Below, in pieces: positions 32,206 through 42,748 of a DNA stretch of 42,748 nucleotides. Both the position numbers and the translations under genes were made by a program. The stretch comes from Xanthoparmelia taractica (lineage: Eukaryota > Ascomycota > Lecanoromycetes > Lecanorales > Parmeliaceae): the NCBI GenBank assembly GCA_033085395.1, contig JANQBS010000300.1, forward strand, positions 1 to 42,748, in the 5' to 3' direction. A model generated the notes under the pieces. That model saw only the letters and a list, made by a program, of their open reading frames with translations. It did no database searches and was not told where the DNA came from. The first letter of the stretch is position 1. Every line of letters begins with the position of its first letter.

Positions 32206-35200
32206 TGTTGAAATTCTTGAGCAATTGAAAAGCACAAACGATGTGAGAGGTCGCTTGAAAGGATAGGAGGTAAGTGCAACCCGAAATATTGGAGCTGCAG
32301 ACTTTAGGGGAGACTGGGATATTTCACAGTATGAAAAGCAGCTGGGGGAAAGGCCGTGTAGCAGGGTAAAGGGTGAAAGTGAAAGGAATTGACTCTTCCT
32401 GTACAGAGTGAAGAGCTAAGTAACGATTGATGACTGACTGAGATGAAGGAAGAGGAAATGCACCATCTAGAACTAAGCGCCGTAACTCGCATAAGTGACA
32501 ACTCGCATAAGTGACGTACTGTATAACTAAGGCAAAATACTTCGGATACATGGTAATTACCAACCACATCAATGTGAACTAGCTTATGCCAGACCGGGGG
32601 CTCTTCTAGCTTTATCGCCGATGATATCTTTTTTAGTCAAAACGAGGCTCGTATTTTGAAGTGTTTACGATCTAAGGTATTATTATACCAAGCTTCTCTT
32701 TTTCCAAAGGGGTGGCGCTAATGCAGGTACGCTTTTTGGCCGTTGTGGCTCTTTCGACCCGGTACTTTAGTCTCCGTACTTGGTACTCTCCTTCAAGTGA
32801 TCTCGGAACCAAGCATAAAGGTAAGTACTCTCATCTGCCACCTTTCTCTCCAAAGATCCTACTCTATTCATTATCGAAGCGCCTCCCTACCAATACCAAA
32901 GCAGTTGATGTAGACACTCTCGCAATTGCCCCCACTATCGCTCCACACAGAACAGTTGTAGACCTGTCCCTAGGATATCACGGCAAGTCAGCCCAGCCCT
33001 GTCCAAGGCTCATCCCCCGTGGCGTCAGTTTTGATCCCGTCTCCAAAAATCTCAGAAATCAACGGTTTCCGCAACGCCATGCTCAGAAGTCTAACATCTA
33101 AAAGTAATTGATCGTTCATCCTAGTGGACGGGTTTCGTCAAACATACAAAGCAACCAGATTGACACATACCGAGTCTTCATGTCTCCACGTATTCACATC
33201 CGTCTTGGTTGTGGAGGCCGATATCCATCCGGTGAGTTGGACACTGCCTCCTCTTCATCCACCTCAAGCTTTCCTTTGCCAATGGGCGTGTGCGGCACTC
33301 CAGCCAACTGCCCGCTAGCGCTCCGTCGGTAATATCCGTCGGTGCCGGGACAATCTTGCCGTCATCGTTGAGCTCGGTGCCATTGGCGGCTATTTGCATC
33401 TTCTATTTGCCCGCCAACGCATTGGCTACAGCTTCCCTTTCCCGCCGTGGGTAGAACAGATTCCGAAGGGGGATTGGCGAAGAATGGCTGTTCACATTGT
33501 CGGAGTCAGCATAATCTCTTTAAGATGTGTGAGAGAATGTGAGATGTCAGGGGACTGAGGCAAAGAAACCGGATTTCCCGGCCCAGTCCATTTCGTGAAG
33601 CGAGGTTGGCTATCCATTAGGGGGACTTCACTACAAGCAAACGAACCTGAGCTTCCGCGTTTGCGCTGATACCCGCAGTAGAGTAGCGTGGAAGTCCAAT
33701 GCCCTACCCAGTTCAACGTCTAAGCATTGAGGTTCAAAAGCCCACCAAGTATCCGCGTAGGTCCGGTTTTTAAGCGCCGTCTGTGTACATTTGCAGCGAG
33801 GCCATTTCCTTTACACGGGAAGATCTTGCCCCTGGAGCCAGCGGTCGCAATTCCGCAAACATCTGACTGACTCCCAGTGCTGGTCAATGCATAGGAATTG
33901 GCATTTTCTTGACCACGTTGCTACAAGCGGTACAACGTCTCAGGAATTTCTGCAGCAATAAGATCATCTGCCGGCTGTACGCATTGATGGCAATCAGATG
34001 TGGGGGCAGAACTGGCTATTTCACAGCGCTTTACTCCAAAGAACTGTATGGGCAAAATAGGGTGCAAATAATGGATTCAAAGTCTAATGTAGCTCGGTTT
34101 CTAGGCCAAGTTCGACCAACGAATGTTGAAGACCAAAGGCTTCGTTGCCGTTGATCGAGCAGTAAAAGGAAAAGGAGGTTTTTGGATTGAGGTTCAAAGC
34201 TTAGGAAATTCTCCAACGCTCACTATCCTAGTGCGCCAAGCCGGGTCTTTTTGGCTCTGATTGGCTGGCCAGGCTCAGAAGGAGCAATTGATGGATATTC
34301 ATCAGCCATCTTTTAATGTATTGCCATTATCTCTCTGCGCCGCTCATTTCACCATCTCAACGTGTTTGAAGCCTATGTACATCTGACTCCTTGCGAGAAG
34401 TACTTTATTGGGGGCCAACAGACCGGGAGTTCTAGCACCATCACCACCTACACCCGCTGAAGTGCGCTGCACCACCATGGGACTGCTTGCACTTCCTTCG
34501 TATATTGCATACATTATATTCGCCGCTGACACAGATCCCTGTAAAACGGAGATGAGTCTTTGTACCTTATGTGCAGATGACCTGCTCTCCAGTCTTCCTC
34601 AAAAGTCCTTCGCCCTCGACAATATCGCCTGACTCTCCAGCACATGGGTGCCATGCATGCAGTAGCCTATTTTTTGTTTCTTCTCTTTTCTTTATGACAT
34701 TCAATGCCTTTGAGCAATTGCTTGCAGCGCCTATTGTATATCTGACAAAGACATTTATTGGACAAACAATCGACCATTATTTTCCCGCGTTTGATTTTTT
34801 TATTACTATCCATGGACAAGGAGAAGAAAGCCTGAGCGAAAAGATAAGTTTGGTCATGGCTGCGATAGTTTGCTGAGCTGCAAGATCTCAGAGAAGCTGC
34901 ACTGCTATTCTTTGTTGCCTGCACAGGGGTTGGGGATGAGATGATTCCATCCAAGGTCATAAAGCCATCGTTGGTCCCTTCCTTCCCAGCTTATTCGAAT
35001 CTCTCCTGGCGCTGTTGAACTTCTCAAGACTCTTCAAGCCTACGCCTTAGCCTAGAGTGTTCAGTATCCTGATCACTTGGGTTCAAATTACCTTGAAGTG
35101 AAGCCGTCAATACAGGTATGTGGCTCTCTTAGATAAATCCAGTCCTGCTAAGTGACCACTTTTACATGTTAGTTCACTGGACTCACATTGAAGCTTAGTC

Positions 35201-35422
35201 AATTCAAAGGATCTCGCTGACCTTTCTCCTCGAGGCTTTCAAAACTGTACGAGCATCCGAGCTGTCCAATAGAGAGCGTCTTCAATTCACAGCCTGCCTT
35301 ACCTGATCCTTTTGCACAAGTTCAAATATATTCTGGTACCAATGATCGACGAATCCATCGTAAAGCACTTTACTTAGTCCACTTGCTTCTCTTAGTCTTT
35401 CGCAGATCATCCTACTCAGATC
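32206..35422. other. 3.2 kb region between the divergent glycosylase and methyltransferase genes
   Basis: Long for this gene-dense block. It must contain both promoters and 5' untranslated regions. Open frames at 32712-33101, 33178-33399 and 34571-34876 have no recognisable domains, weak starts and no consistent splice partners, so I do not call them. No tRNA or TIR was found. The composition is normal, with no RIP skew. Confidence 0.5.
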
Positions 35423-38400
35423 ATGCCTACCAAGGTGAAAGATGTGATAATTTTTGATGAAGACGATGACGCGAGTGATCCTATTGTCAAAGGTAGGGAT
35501 ACTTCTTCGTACCGTTGCGGGTGCTAACTGTTCTAATCAGCGCCACTGAGTGCTTGCCTAGGAGGCGTTACTAAGACCAGAACAAGTCAAGGTCCGCATC
35601 ACCAACAATCATCTCACGCAGGGTTCAAGGACACCTCGATTGCATCGTCGCATTCAGCACTTCAGAACCCCAGTGTAGGAGACCCAACATCATCACAGCC
35701 CAGTGACGAGCTTTCTCAAGCATTACCCGGGGCACGTTATGAACGAGGCTTTTCATATTCGGGGAACAGACAGCCACCTCAGTCGTTGCCTCATTCTCCC
35801 CTCAAAGAGTTATCGAAGGCATACTCACTGACGAACAGCCTTGAACTCCCATACTTTGCAGCTCCTTCCTGGAGCTTTACAGCAGCCGTAGCCTCCAACA
35901 CGGAATCCCAGACTCCACCAAAGCCTTCACATGCGACTCCTAGGCGCGGAGGCAAAGAGTCAGCTGGCGCCCACATGACTCCCACCAGATCTTCATCGTC
36001 ATCCCACGGCCCACGTCTGCTCACGCGGCCAATGATGACGGACCTCACAGATGACGATGACTCTGCTGACGAGGAGGATCTGGCTCTATGGATGGCGCAA
36101 GATGCTGAAGACGAGATGAGCCGGTCATCACGAACAGGTCCAGACCTCAAGGCAGAAACCTCTCGGAGATCTTCCACAGTCATCCCTCGAAACCCCCCGA
36201 TAATATCGCCCTTCGTCAAATTAGATAGCTTTACATATAATGGCATTCCGCTGGCTGAGAAGGTATATGTGGAACTTGAAGACAGAGACTTCTTGAGGGT
36301 CGTTCACATCATCCAAGATACGTCGACGTCAGAAGTTACCCTGCGAGGCTGGAAATTTCGGAGAACTAAAGAGTTGAATGGTGTCATTGAAAAAAAACTG
36401 AACGAAGTCTGCTGGATCCTTCACATCGACGACGACGACCCCCGGGATCCCAAGCTTCAAGGCATGGAGACTGTACCTGTGTACAACATCATCAAAAGAA
36501 GACGCATTCGCCTCACCAATCAATCCTTCCCGGCCTTAAGCTGGCGCGACGATGGGGAGAAAGGGAAGCGCGAGCCCATCGAGACCGTCGAGAACGACCG
36601 TGTCCTCGTTTGCAGATTCAAATACCTCTGCTTTTATGCTAACGCAAAAGCACGTGCCGCCTACGAATGGCACGAAAAAGGCTTCCACCGACTCCGAGAA
36701 GATGAATGTGATCAGCGCCCGGATAACAAAATGAAGGATGGAGACATTCGTAGTATCTGGAGAGGCTACACGGTGCCAGGTGGATCGCAAGAAGGTTGGG
36801 TGCCTGGAGAAAGAGAATTCCTACGACAAGAAGACGTCTCCCATAGAGGCATTACGAGCCGTGCTTCATTGAAGGCACCGTCAGGTCCAGACTTTCCTAT
36901 GGGAGATCCCATGAAGCGTGGAAGTGTCGGGTCTCTTGTCACAGAAATTGACCTCCAGCGGAGTTCCGACCGAGCTTCGCAAAGTTCAAATGTCGAGAGT
37001 AACGATCCTGTACACACGGACCCCATAGCTAGGAGCACCAACGCCGTTGCAGAAGCTCCCATGTCGTCAACCTCGCGCTCACGAGAGCAACGACAAGGTG
37101 GACAAAAACCACGTTTCAACTTCTCAGGCTTTAACGGCCTTCCCGTTGTTTCCAGTGACTGTGACACAGATGACGACGCTGCTGTATCTGCGTTGAGGCG
37201 AGGCCTGAGGCGAAGCTCCATCCAATCCCGAAAGTCCATGGATAGATCTCCCAGGATCGTCGAGATCGACGCCCACGTCAAGACATCTTCGAGCTCCGGA
37301 ACGTTCGAAAACCGGTATGAAGGGAGGGTTACATCAAGATATTATCCTCCGCCACGCCTGGCTCGAAGGAAGCGATCAGCTGACATTTCATTGGGTTCGC
37401 CCACCAGACCGACGAAAAAGACTGACCGAGGTTTTCGAGCAGAGTCAAGCCAGGCTGAGCTCCGAAACATTGATGATGGTCGGGACAGCAGACTGTTATC
37501 GCGCAATATCAAATACTCTCATCAGGCATCAGCTTTTTCCGACAGCGACAGAACATTGGGTAGATCTCAGTCACCAGATTCCGTAGAGGAAGTGTACACT
37601 CCATCCGAATCTCGTGGCCACAAGACGCCCATCAACGGCCTTCCTACTCCAGTCTCGCGACGAATGGACTCGGCGCCTCAGCGATCCAGTGGTATAAATC
37701 TGCCTGCTAGCATGGGTGGTTTCACTGAGGATCCTCAACCGTCACTGCCATTATTCAGGACAGCAGGGTCTTCAGTGACCAATAAGACTCAAGCCTATCG
37801 AACTACAGAGGAGGATGATGACATTGTCGATCTCACAAGGCCGCAAGCCAATCCACATGAAAATTCCTCCCGTGCCCAGTCTTCTTTAGTTGGGCAATCA
37901 GATCGGTCTGATCCTTTATATGCACAACCAGTCTTATCTTCACATCTCAACAAGACTCCGTCTTCAAGAAAGAAGTCTCTCCAGCCCACATCTACACAAC
38001 CGTCCTTCAAAGCGAAGCATTATGGGAAACCCGCAGAGACACGTCGAAAGCTAAACGCCATAGATCTAGGTCCGTTACCGGTGACTCCCAGATCATCTCA
38101 AGCCAGCAGCTTACCCTCTGCTCCGAGCTTCAAAGTCCCTGCTGGTTTGTCTTCGCGGCATACCGAGAGGTCTCGCCAGCAGAATCAGAACAAACCCATC
38201 AAATCCCCTGCTTTAAAGGCAAAGCAGCGAAGGTACACATTCGGTGACTGTTTTTGCGGAGCTGGCGGCATGTCTAGAGGAGCAGTGAGCGTAGGATTGC
38301 GCATTGCTTGGGGATTTGACTTCAATTTGGCAGCCTGCCAAAGCTATCAGATGAACTTCTTTCGCACCCCCATTTATAACGTCAGGGCCGACCAGTTTTC

Positions 38401-39208
38401 AGAAGCTAAGGGAGATCACAAGGTCGATATTTGCCACCTGTCCCCACCCTGTCAATTCTTTTCTAGTGCACACACTGTCCAAGGCAAGGACGATGACATG
38501 AATACAGCGTCTCTGTTTGCAATCTTCAACCTACTAGACAAGGCCAAGCCCAGAATAGTGACCCTCGAGCAGACCTCTGGGCTCATTCAACGTCATCCTA
38601 TCTTCTTCAACACAGTAATCAACATGTTCACCTCGAGAGGCTTTAGCGTTCGCTGGAAGGTCATGAACTGCGCTGACTTCGGTCTCCCGCAACGCAGGAC
38701 GAGGCTTTTTGTTATTGCATCGTGGTAAGTATCAATATTATATTTCCCGTCGATCACACCTCTAGCCGACTGTCATTGTCGAGTGCTCACGATTCCTTTC
38801 CGCAGCCCTGGCGAAGCTTTGCCCCCCTTTCCCACACCTACCCACTCGTCCAATCCAGAGAAGACCGGCCTGAAAGCCTGGACCACGATCAACGAAACCA
38901 TTGCAAAGATCCCCCACGGGTGGGCCAACCACGACATCCACCTGGCGAAGGAGCAGGATAAGCCTCCTCAGCCCGGAAACACAATCGCTACTTGCGTCAC
39001 CACCAGTGGTGGTGGTCTCATCCACCCCAGTGGGAAGCGGGCTTTTACGCATCGCGAGTTTGCTTGTCTGCAGAGCTTCCCATTAGGTCACAAATTCGGG
39101 GCATCGGGCGTCAAGAAGCAGATTGGGAATGGAGTACCGCCTACTATAGCAAAGATCATTTTGGAGACAGTCAAGAACGCTCTGCTGAGGGCGGATGGTC
39201 TGTTGTAA
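35423..39208 (+). CDS. rid: RID-like DNA cytosine-5 methyltransferase
   Basis: Three exons: 35423-35492, 35541-38724 and 38806-39208 (1,218 residues; introns 48 and 81 bases with GTAAGT or GTAGGG donors). The N-terminal half is disordered and Ser/Arg-rich but contains a folded BAH-like segment (about 250-390, with YVELEDRDFLRVVHII). The C-terminal 300 residues hold the methyltransferase motifs in order: motif I DCFCGAGG (926-933), motif IV SPPCQ with catalytic Cys994, motif VI as EQT (1033-1035) instead of ENV, motif VIII QRRTRLFVIAS (1074 on), motif IX FTHREFACLQ and motif X GNGVPP (1192 on). The EQT variant and long N-terminus fit the fungal RID/Masc1/DmtA group. RID is needed for RIP in Neurospora, and the AT-rich part of this window shows RIP-like mutation. 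Confidence 0.93.
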
Positions 39209-40162
39209 TCCGCGGAGCCGGAAATTTGGACGACTACATTGGATCTCTGCTTTGATTGGCTGAACGACGCCGTGGCCTTGATGTTGTGCAGTTACAGGTT
39301 TGGATGCAGTATGTAACGTTCCAGCCTTGAGAACTCGACTGTCTGATGGTCACATCCCCCTTAGCGCTCATGCAGCTTGGAAGTGCATCCCTAGTACTAT
39401 CGGTGGACGCGTACTTTGTTTGCGATATCATTTCGGGGGAGCCCCAATGGGCCAGACGCTCTTGGGCAAGAGGACGCGGGAACACGTTACTTAAAGGGCT
39501 GCCTCCCATCTGGGGAGCCCGCGCAAAGAGTGAGCTTTGGACATTCGGGACCGTTGCTTCTCGGAAATCTATTGAATCAGGAGTCCTGGCTTCCGGTCCG
39601 GCTCCCGATTCATACCTACAACACAGCATATCTACACTTTCTCACACGTTTCCGCGACCTTATTGTACATGTCTTGGAGAACATTCATAAGCTAGATAGA
39701 CGGATAGATCGAAAAAGTTAGTAATTACGCATCTCGGATTCGGTAGTTCCCCTTCTTTACAGTTCACTTCCTCGTTGGTAGGTAGATGAGTAACGGCTGG
39801 CAACTTGCCTGCTCCGCCAAATGAGGCCACCGTCAACCACCGCTAAAAGTCTCTGTGATTACATCACTTGGTTCAAGGCAGTATGTAGAAGTATAAACAC
39901 GTTAGACTGTAGCACCATCATGCGGAAGGAATCGATTAATATTATCCTAGAATATGTTAGGCCGTGTCAACGAGGCGACGCGAACGAGTAATCGAACGCT
40001 TTATATTGCCCTTGAGTAACTATGCTAGATGGTATCCGCAAGCGAAGCACGGTAAGCGACGACGAAACCAAGCCCCTTGTTCCATATCATCCGGTTGGAC
40101 TATGTATGGTACAACACTATGCCATCTAAGGACATGTAGGAGAGTTCCGTCCCTTGTTTGGC
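39209..40162. other. Convergent intergenic region between the methyltransferase and chs5
   Basis: 954 bases with both 3' ends. Several overlapping open frames (for example 39234-39629 minus and 39346-39690 plus) show no domains. A TGTTAGGC at 39956 resembles an LTR start, but I find no matching end or target duplication. Nothing is called. Confidence 0.45.
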
Positions 40163-41432
40163 TTAGAGCTGGACCTCACTGAAACCTGCAGAGTCTCCTG
40201 GCGTCCTTGGCTCCTCGGCCTTTTCATTGCCAGATCCCGGTACGCCTGCATCGTCCAGATTCTCCTCCTGCGGAGGCGAGATCGTAGCCTTATCTATAGG
40301 CTTCTCAGATGACCCCTCATCTTCCTCGCCAGAGGAATGCTCTTGCTTTGACGGTGCATCCTTTTCTGGCAGTGGTGGGGGAAGTCCTTTTTCTGAGCTG
40401 TCTGATGAAGGTCCTGAGGACGGCGAAGGGGGACGTGGGATATGGCTGGAAGGCTGCGAAGGCGTAGTCGGTACTTGTTGCTGCTGCACGGGCACCGTTC
40501 TTTGACTCTCCGTCCTCTCCCGCTGCTGTGGTCTTGGCAATTGCTGTTGCTGTTGCTGCTGCATCCCTACCCCGGGTCCCACTTGCCTCAGCCGTGGATC
40601 CGCGTTCAAGTAGTAGCCCCGTACGCCCACTATCCTGCCTTCCCTTTCGCATCCTTCCACCCACTCAGGCCGCACGATGGGAATGTTCATCTCGCCGGCC
40701 TTCTCCCATTCACGACCTCGGCCTTCGGTGCACACAAAGTGCGTGGTGTCGATTCTCACGTTTTCCGCAATCTTGGCCCCGATGCGCTCGACGGCGCCGC
40801 TGAGACTCTCGCGTAGCGGTGCCGGGAGGACGCCGGGGGTTACGGTAATGCCGCTCAGATCCGTCATCTTGTGCGTCTTGACGAGCAACTTCTCACTGCT
40901 GTACTGGCCGGCTGAGGTTCGAAGAATGAGCTGGAAAGTGTATTCCGTGTCGACGGCCAACCCCGAAACCTTTGTAGCTTGTATGCCCTTGTCCTGGGGG
41001 ATGACGCCCGCTTTTGCGCCATTGCGGTAAAGACTTAAACTCCGCAACTCGGCAGTCGCAAGGTCGATCTTATCCCATTCGAGCACAACGGCTGTTTGTG
41101 TAGCGTTTCTACAACGGAGGACTGGTGCTCTGGGGGAGGCGAGGCCATAGGTGCTGAGGATCGAGGATTGGAGGGAGGCGAAGGATTTTTGCGAGGCTGA
41201 CTCGGAGGACTGGTTCCGAGAGACGGTGATGTCGACTATAGAGCCCGAGGTGATGGAGGGTGGGAGAAGTATCGAGGGGAATTCTATCTGAAGGATGAGA
41301 CGGTAGTCAGCCAAAGGTCAAGGCGCAAGTTTGAACAAAGATGTCCTTTTGAGTACTTACAAGGCGCTTGTCCTCGGTAAGGAGGACAGCCACGCCAGCG
41401 TCGACTTTGCCGACGGTAAGAGAGATGAGCAT
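40163..41432 (-). CDS. chs5: Chs5, exomer scaffold protein
   Basis: Two exons on the minus strand: 41361-41432 (MLISLTVGKVDAGVAVLLTE to KRL) and 40163-41287, with a 73-base intron and donor GTAAGT (398 residues). Chs5 forms the core of exomer at the trans-Golgi, which with ChAPs carries chitin synthase III and other cargo to the plasma membrane. The N-terminal dimerisation segment runs into IEFPSILLPPSITSGSIVD. A fibronectin type III domain (about 75-165, AVVLEWDKIDL) is followed by a BRCT domain (about 165-255, THFVCTEGRGREWEKA and RPEWVEGC). The tail is low-complexity, with Gln runs (40545-40563) and an acidic Ser/Pro/Glu-rich end. Reading on past 41287 to an upstream in-frame start would enter the intron, so it is rejected. 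Confidence 0.94.
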
Positions 41433-42748
41433 GGTGGATTATGTGGGAGATTGGTAGCTGTCTGCTGCTGCATGTTTGCTTGCGTCTCAAAGAAGGCGAG
41501 GCCTTAAGGGGACTAGAGCGGGTGGAAATATCGGAATCTACCAATGGGTTAGCATCTGGTATGTGACTCGTCAGATTACGACTGATGATCAATACTGAAT
41601 AGATGATTCTGATTTCAGATCTATTGCTAAGACTAGCGCAGTTGAAACACATATGGCTAAAGGTGAGACATAAATCCGAGGGTTACATTCGATCGGAGGA
41701 TACTTTCTGGAAGTGTGACATGGCCGAAAGTCGATGCGTCTCCCATTCACAGTCAGAGTGCCAGAGTCTGCCTAAGGGGGGCTTGTCTTCTGGCTCGAGC
41801 TCTTCGAATCTCTTCCCCAAGGTTGCCGTATTTGGTGCCATGCGTCTGGGCTTCCCCTGCGGCTGTGACGTTGAAGTAGCAAGCAAAAAAGACCAAGGTA
41901 TCGTGAGAACCCCCCCATGCTACTTTCGAATGTGACATGGCATTGGAGGAACGCGGAAAAATACTGACGTTTGCTCGGAGCAGGGTAGCATTTCAATTTT
42001 CTTCTCAATCTCGCAGACGTTGACACGCTAGCGGTTATACTTGCAGGTCTCAAAACATTAATCAATAAGCCGGCAAGATAGTCACTTAATTATAGATAAG
42101 ACGACTGATAAAATTCTCTTCAGGCTTGCAGATAGTAGTGATAAGGTGAAATCCATCGATGAATGATGTGTCAGAATGTTGTCAGGAAGATGGCTACGAC
42201 TTCCCCATTAGTACCAGGGACAGGTCCACATCTTTGGGAGAAGGCTTTATGCATGTAGGCTTTTGACGCCATGATTCAGTAGGTCACAGAGCTAGTGAGT
42301 GTGGTGCAGACTGCAAAAGAAGCTTCACATGCTTGGTGGGAAAAAGGGGAAAAGGGTAAAAGGTGGCAGGCAAAGCCGAGATAATCTCCGTCGTAAACTT
42401 GTTAATTATTATTATTATTGTTTGCGGGCTTGGCCGGCTGGCTGGCCCAGTGGAGGTACGAAGTACGAAAGTAAAGTAGCAAAAAAGGTACCTTACATTA
42501 GTGTGATGCCCCCCTGAGTGAAGGCGTTGAGTAATGAGATAATCACAACTTGGCATTTGTTGGCTTTACCTTGCCCTGAAACTTTCCGTGATAGTAAGAC
42601 AATTGAGAGGTTACATGGTGTCTCAGAGACAGAAAGATGACTACCGTATGCCATGGCTTAGAGGAAGGATGGGGGCACCAGGGGGTGGCGAAACCCCTTG
42701 CCGGTCTTGGCAACCACCAAAAATCGTCAATATCGAGAATTCTCCTAA
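41433..42748. other. Region upstream of chs5, no gene seen
   Basis: 1.3 kb to the window edge. It includes the chs5 promoter. The short overlapping open frames (41603-41935, 41772-42065, 42284-42556) carry no recognisable domain. A TTA/ATT microsatellite sits at 42401-42420. Composition is normal. Confidence 0.5.

Noticed and set aside
33590..33780. Possible tRNA because of GGTTCAAA-like boxes
   Set aside because: No A box, acceptor stem or anticodon arm could be folded around it. The same GAGGTTCAAA string recurs elsewhere without tRNA context.
39234..39629. 131-codon minus-strand frame after the methyltransferase
   Set aside because: No domain, and it overlaps other open frames on both strands. 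It is typical of chance frames in normal-GC DNA.
39956..40130. TGTTAGGC-starting stretch resembling a solo LTR
   Set aside because: No matching CA end, no target duplication and no second copy in the window.
41288..41314. Start of chs5 at the first in-frame ATG-like position (MADYRL...)
   Set aside because: These codons are intron sequence. The conserved Chs5 N-terminus is in a separate exon at 41361-41432.

Overview
The window is nuclear DNA of a filamentous ascomycete (Pezizomycotina; I cannot fix the class). The evidence is spliceosomal introns of about 46-155 bases with GT..AG ends and CTRAC-like branch sites, a RID-type DNA cytosine methyltransferase, a fungal Chs5, an Msc7-type aldehyde dehydrogenase, and a RIP-mutated AT-rich island beside a GC-balanced gene block. 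I found no rRNA, tRNA or CRISPR array.

Bases 1 to about 16,350 are an AT-rich transposon graveyard in which C survives almost only before T or G, the mark of repeat-induced point mutation (RIP). From left to right it holds: the right end of a small inverted-repeat element (1-131); a complete Ty3/Gypsy chromovirus with two LTRs and a 5-base target duplication (586-7242); a full copy of the small element with 21-base inverted ends and a 10-base target duplication (7440-7724); a tyrosine-recombinase retroelement relic of DIRS type (about 8700-12400); a Tc1-like element on the minus strand (12790-14641); and a deleted pogo/Fot1-type element (16181-17058). The AT-to-GC switch falls inside this last element.

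Bases 17,159 to 41,432 carry the genes: XPF/Rad1 nuclease (+), eIF1A (-), an unrecognised basic protein (+), an 82-residue polar protein (-), a decayed sulfotransferase (-), an Msc7-like aldehyde dehydrogenase with a 7-base microexon (-), a 64-residue putatively lipidated protein (-), an F-box-like protein (+), an EndoIII-type DNA glycosylase (-), a RID homologue (+) and the exomer scaffold Chs5 (-). Starts and splice sites were worked out by hand from reading frame, splice signals and family conservation. All exon sums keep frame.

Three genes concern DNA modification or repair: XPF, the bifunctional glycosylase and the RID-like methyltransferase. RID is required for RIP in Neurospora, so the probable mutator lies about 18 kb from sequence that carries its signature. 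I saw no sign of a wholly new system. The most unusual points are the microexon that completes the catalytic-Asn codon of the aldehyde dehydrogenase, the DIRS-type relic, and the half-mutated pogo element just upstream of XPF.
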